This document shows, one piece after another, positions 23,856-24,524 of a stretch of 24,524 bases of DNA. Origin of the DNA: Alphaproteobacteria bacterium (GTDB lineage Bacteria > Pseudomonadota > Alphaproteobacteria > SP197); NCBI GenBank assembly GCA_022822575.1, contig JAJEBJ010000339.1, positions 1 to 24,524 on the forward strand. Direction: 5' to 3'. Under the pieces are notes generated by a model. It saw only the letters and a list, made by a program, of their open reading frames with translations, ran no database searches and was not told the origin of the DNA. Position numbers and translations under genes: made by a program. Within the stretch, counting starts at the first letter, position 1; each line of letters opens with the position of its first letter.

Positions 23856-24116
23856 CTGACCAGCGTCGGATTGCCGCCTTCCCGGGTGTTCCACCGCACC
23901 ATCCGTTCAGCGGGCCGTCACCACGTTCAGTCGATTCTGGCTGAAGCTCACAAAGTGCCGCATCGGCAGATATCAAGGTGGAGATCCCGGATGCACTCCG
24001 ACGGGGTGTACGTCCCGGGGCCGATCGTCGGAAGCGCCAAGGGCATGCGTCCGGTGCACGCGGTGCCGAACCAGGGGGGAAGCGCGCATCTCTCCTCCCG
24101 GTGCCGGAACGATCGC
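23856..24116. other. Convergent intergenic region with nothing recognised
   Basis: These 261 bp lie between the ends of the Gre-like and methyltransferase genes. I see no RNA gene, repeat or convincing terminator; short open frames here have no recognisable product. Confidence 0.5.
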
Positions 24117-24524
24117 TCAGCGTGCAGACTTGGCGGCGATCGCCAAGCCGGTACTCCAGTTCATCTCGACCACCTTGCAGTCCGGTCGCTGCTTCAGAGA
24201 GGTCAGCAACCCGGCGACTCTCTCGCCATGGCCATCGGGCCAGTTCCCTTGCGGCTGCATGTCGTCAATGACGTAGATGCCTCCGAACTTCAATCGGTCC
24301 CAAACGGTGGCGAAGTGTTCATACTTGCCCGGAATGGCGTCAGCGAAAATCAGGTCGAATGACAGATGCCTGTCGGTTTCCAGCCACCCTATGGCGTCTC
24401 CGATGACAAACCGCACTCTCGGATCTTGGCCCAGAAAGTGCCGGGCTATGGCCACCACATCGCGGTTTGTGTCAACCGTATGGAGCAACGAAGTGCTGTC
24501 CATGCCGTCCAACAGCCAGGCTGT
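24117..24524 (-). CDS. Class I SAM-dependent methyltransferase, C-terminal part
   Basis: The minus-strand frame is open to the window edge and ends with TGA at 24117-24119, so about 135 C-terminal residues are visible and the start lies beyond the window. The stretch TAWLLDGMDSTSLLHTVDTN looks like the end of motif I and the acidic ribose-binding motif II of a Rossmann-like methyltransferase. It is followed by VRFVIGDAIGWLE, FDLIFADAIPGKY and FGGIYVIDDM, which match the later motifs of the O-methyltransferase-like group. The glycine-rich SAM loop should lie just outside the window. The methylated substrate is unknown. It is convergent with the Gre-like gene and shows no clear tie to the amine locus. 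Confidence 0.83.
   Translation of the reverse strand, partial: TAWLLDGMDSTSLLHTVDTNRDVVAIARHFLGQDPRVRFVIGDAIGWLETDRHLSFDLIFADAIPGKYEHFATVWDRLKFGGIYVIDDMQPQGNWPDGHGERVAGLLTSLKQRPDCKVVEMNWSTGLAIAAKSAR

Noticed and set aside
24129..24147. CTTGGCG-n5-CGCCAAG hairpin
   Set aside because: It lies inside the coding end of the methyltransferase gene and lacks a T run, so there is no reason to call it a terminator.
1..24524. Search for tRNA, rRNA, CRISPR arrays, insertion sequences and integrase genes
   Set aside because: No regularly spaced repeats, transposase motifs or conserved RNA gene segments were seen by reading; very divergent RNAs could be missed without a covariance search.

Overview
This looks like a chromosomal window from a high-GC bacterium (about 60-65% G+C by eye), most likely an alphaproteobacterium. 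That placement is inferred from gene content: PotD-like binding proteins with Tat-like leaders, a GreB-like factor of the short subfamily that begins SRAFV, a BrnT/BrnA pair, and paired hydantoinase subunits. I see no rRNA, tRNA, CRISPR array, integrase or insertion sequence. LAYOUT: (1) 1-1643, plus strand: the 3' part of an ATP sulfurylase gene (sat), then a calcineurin-like metallophosphoesterase. (2) 1657-3672, minus: a hydantoinase A / 5-oxoprolinase-type ATPase, convergent with region 1. (3) 3945-4461, minus: a BrnT/BrnA toxin-antitoxin pair with its own recognisable promoter. (4) 4527-8126, minus: a CocE/NonD-type serine hydrolase and a family-5 (peptide/opine/nickel type) solute-binding protein. 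(5) 8206-15406, minus: a tightly packed catabolic and transport block. Read in transcription order it holds a PotD-like binding protein, a strong hairpin, an unrecognised 284-residue protein, a flavin amine oxidoreductase, a PotB-PotC fused permease, a PotA-like ATPase and a TauD-like dioxygenase. (6) 15839-17056, plus: a divergent Rieske non-haem iron oxygenase. (7) 17088-18215, minus: a second PotD-like binding protein, paralogous to the first. (8) 18346-18552: an apparent relic that seems to join the start of an iron-sulfur subunit to the end of a DMSO-reductase-type membrane anchor. (9) 18549-21907, minus: two tandem paralogous hydantoinase B genes with no adjacent A gene. (10) 22073-23855, plus: a DadA-like amino-acid dehydrogenase and a short Gre-like factor. 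(11) 24117-24524, minus: the 3' part of a methyltransferase gene. HOW IT MAY WORK TOGETHER (inference): regions 2 and 4-10 look like a locus for importing and breaking down an organic nitrogen compound. An ABC importer of the polyamine type would bring in an amine or quaternary amine. The Rieske oxygenase, the TauD-like dioxygenase and two flavoproteins could dealkylate or oxidise it, and the hydantoinase-type A and B subunits could open a lactam or hydantoin ring with ATP. The sequence does not show the substrate. The sat gene, together with the possible sulfite-dehydrogenase relic at 18.4 kb, hints that the lineage has or had sulfur-oxidising capacity.
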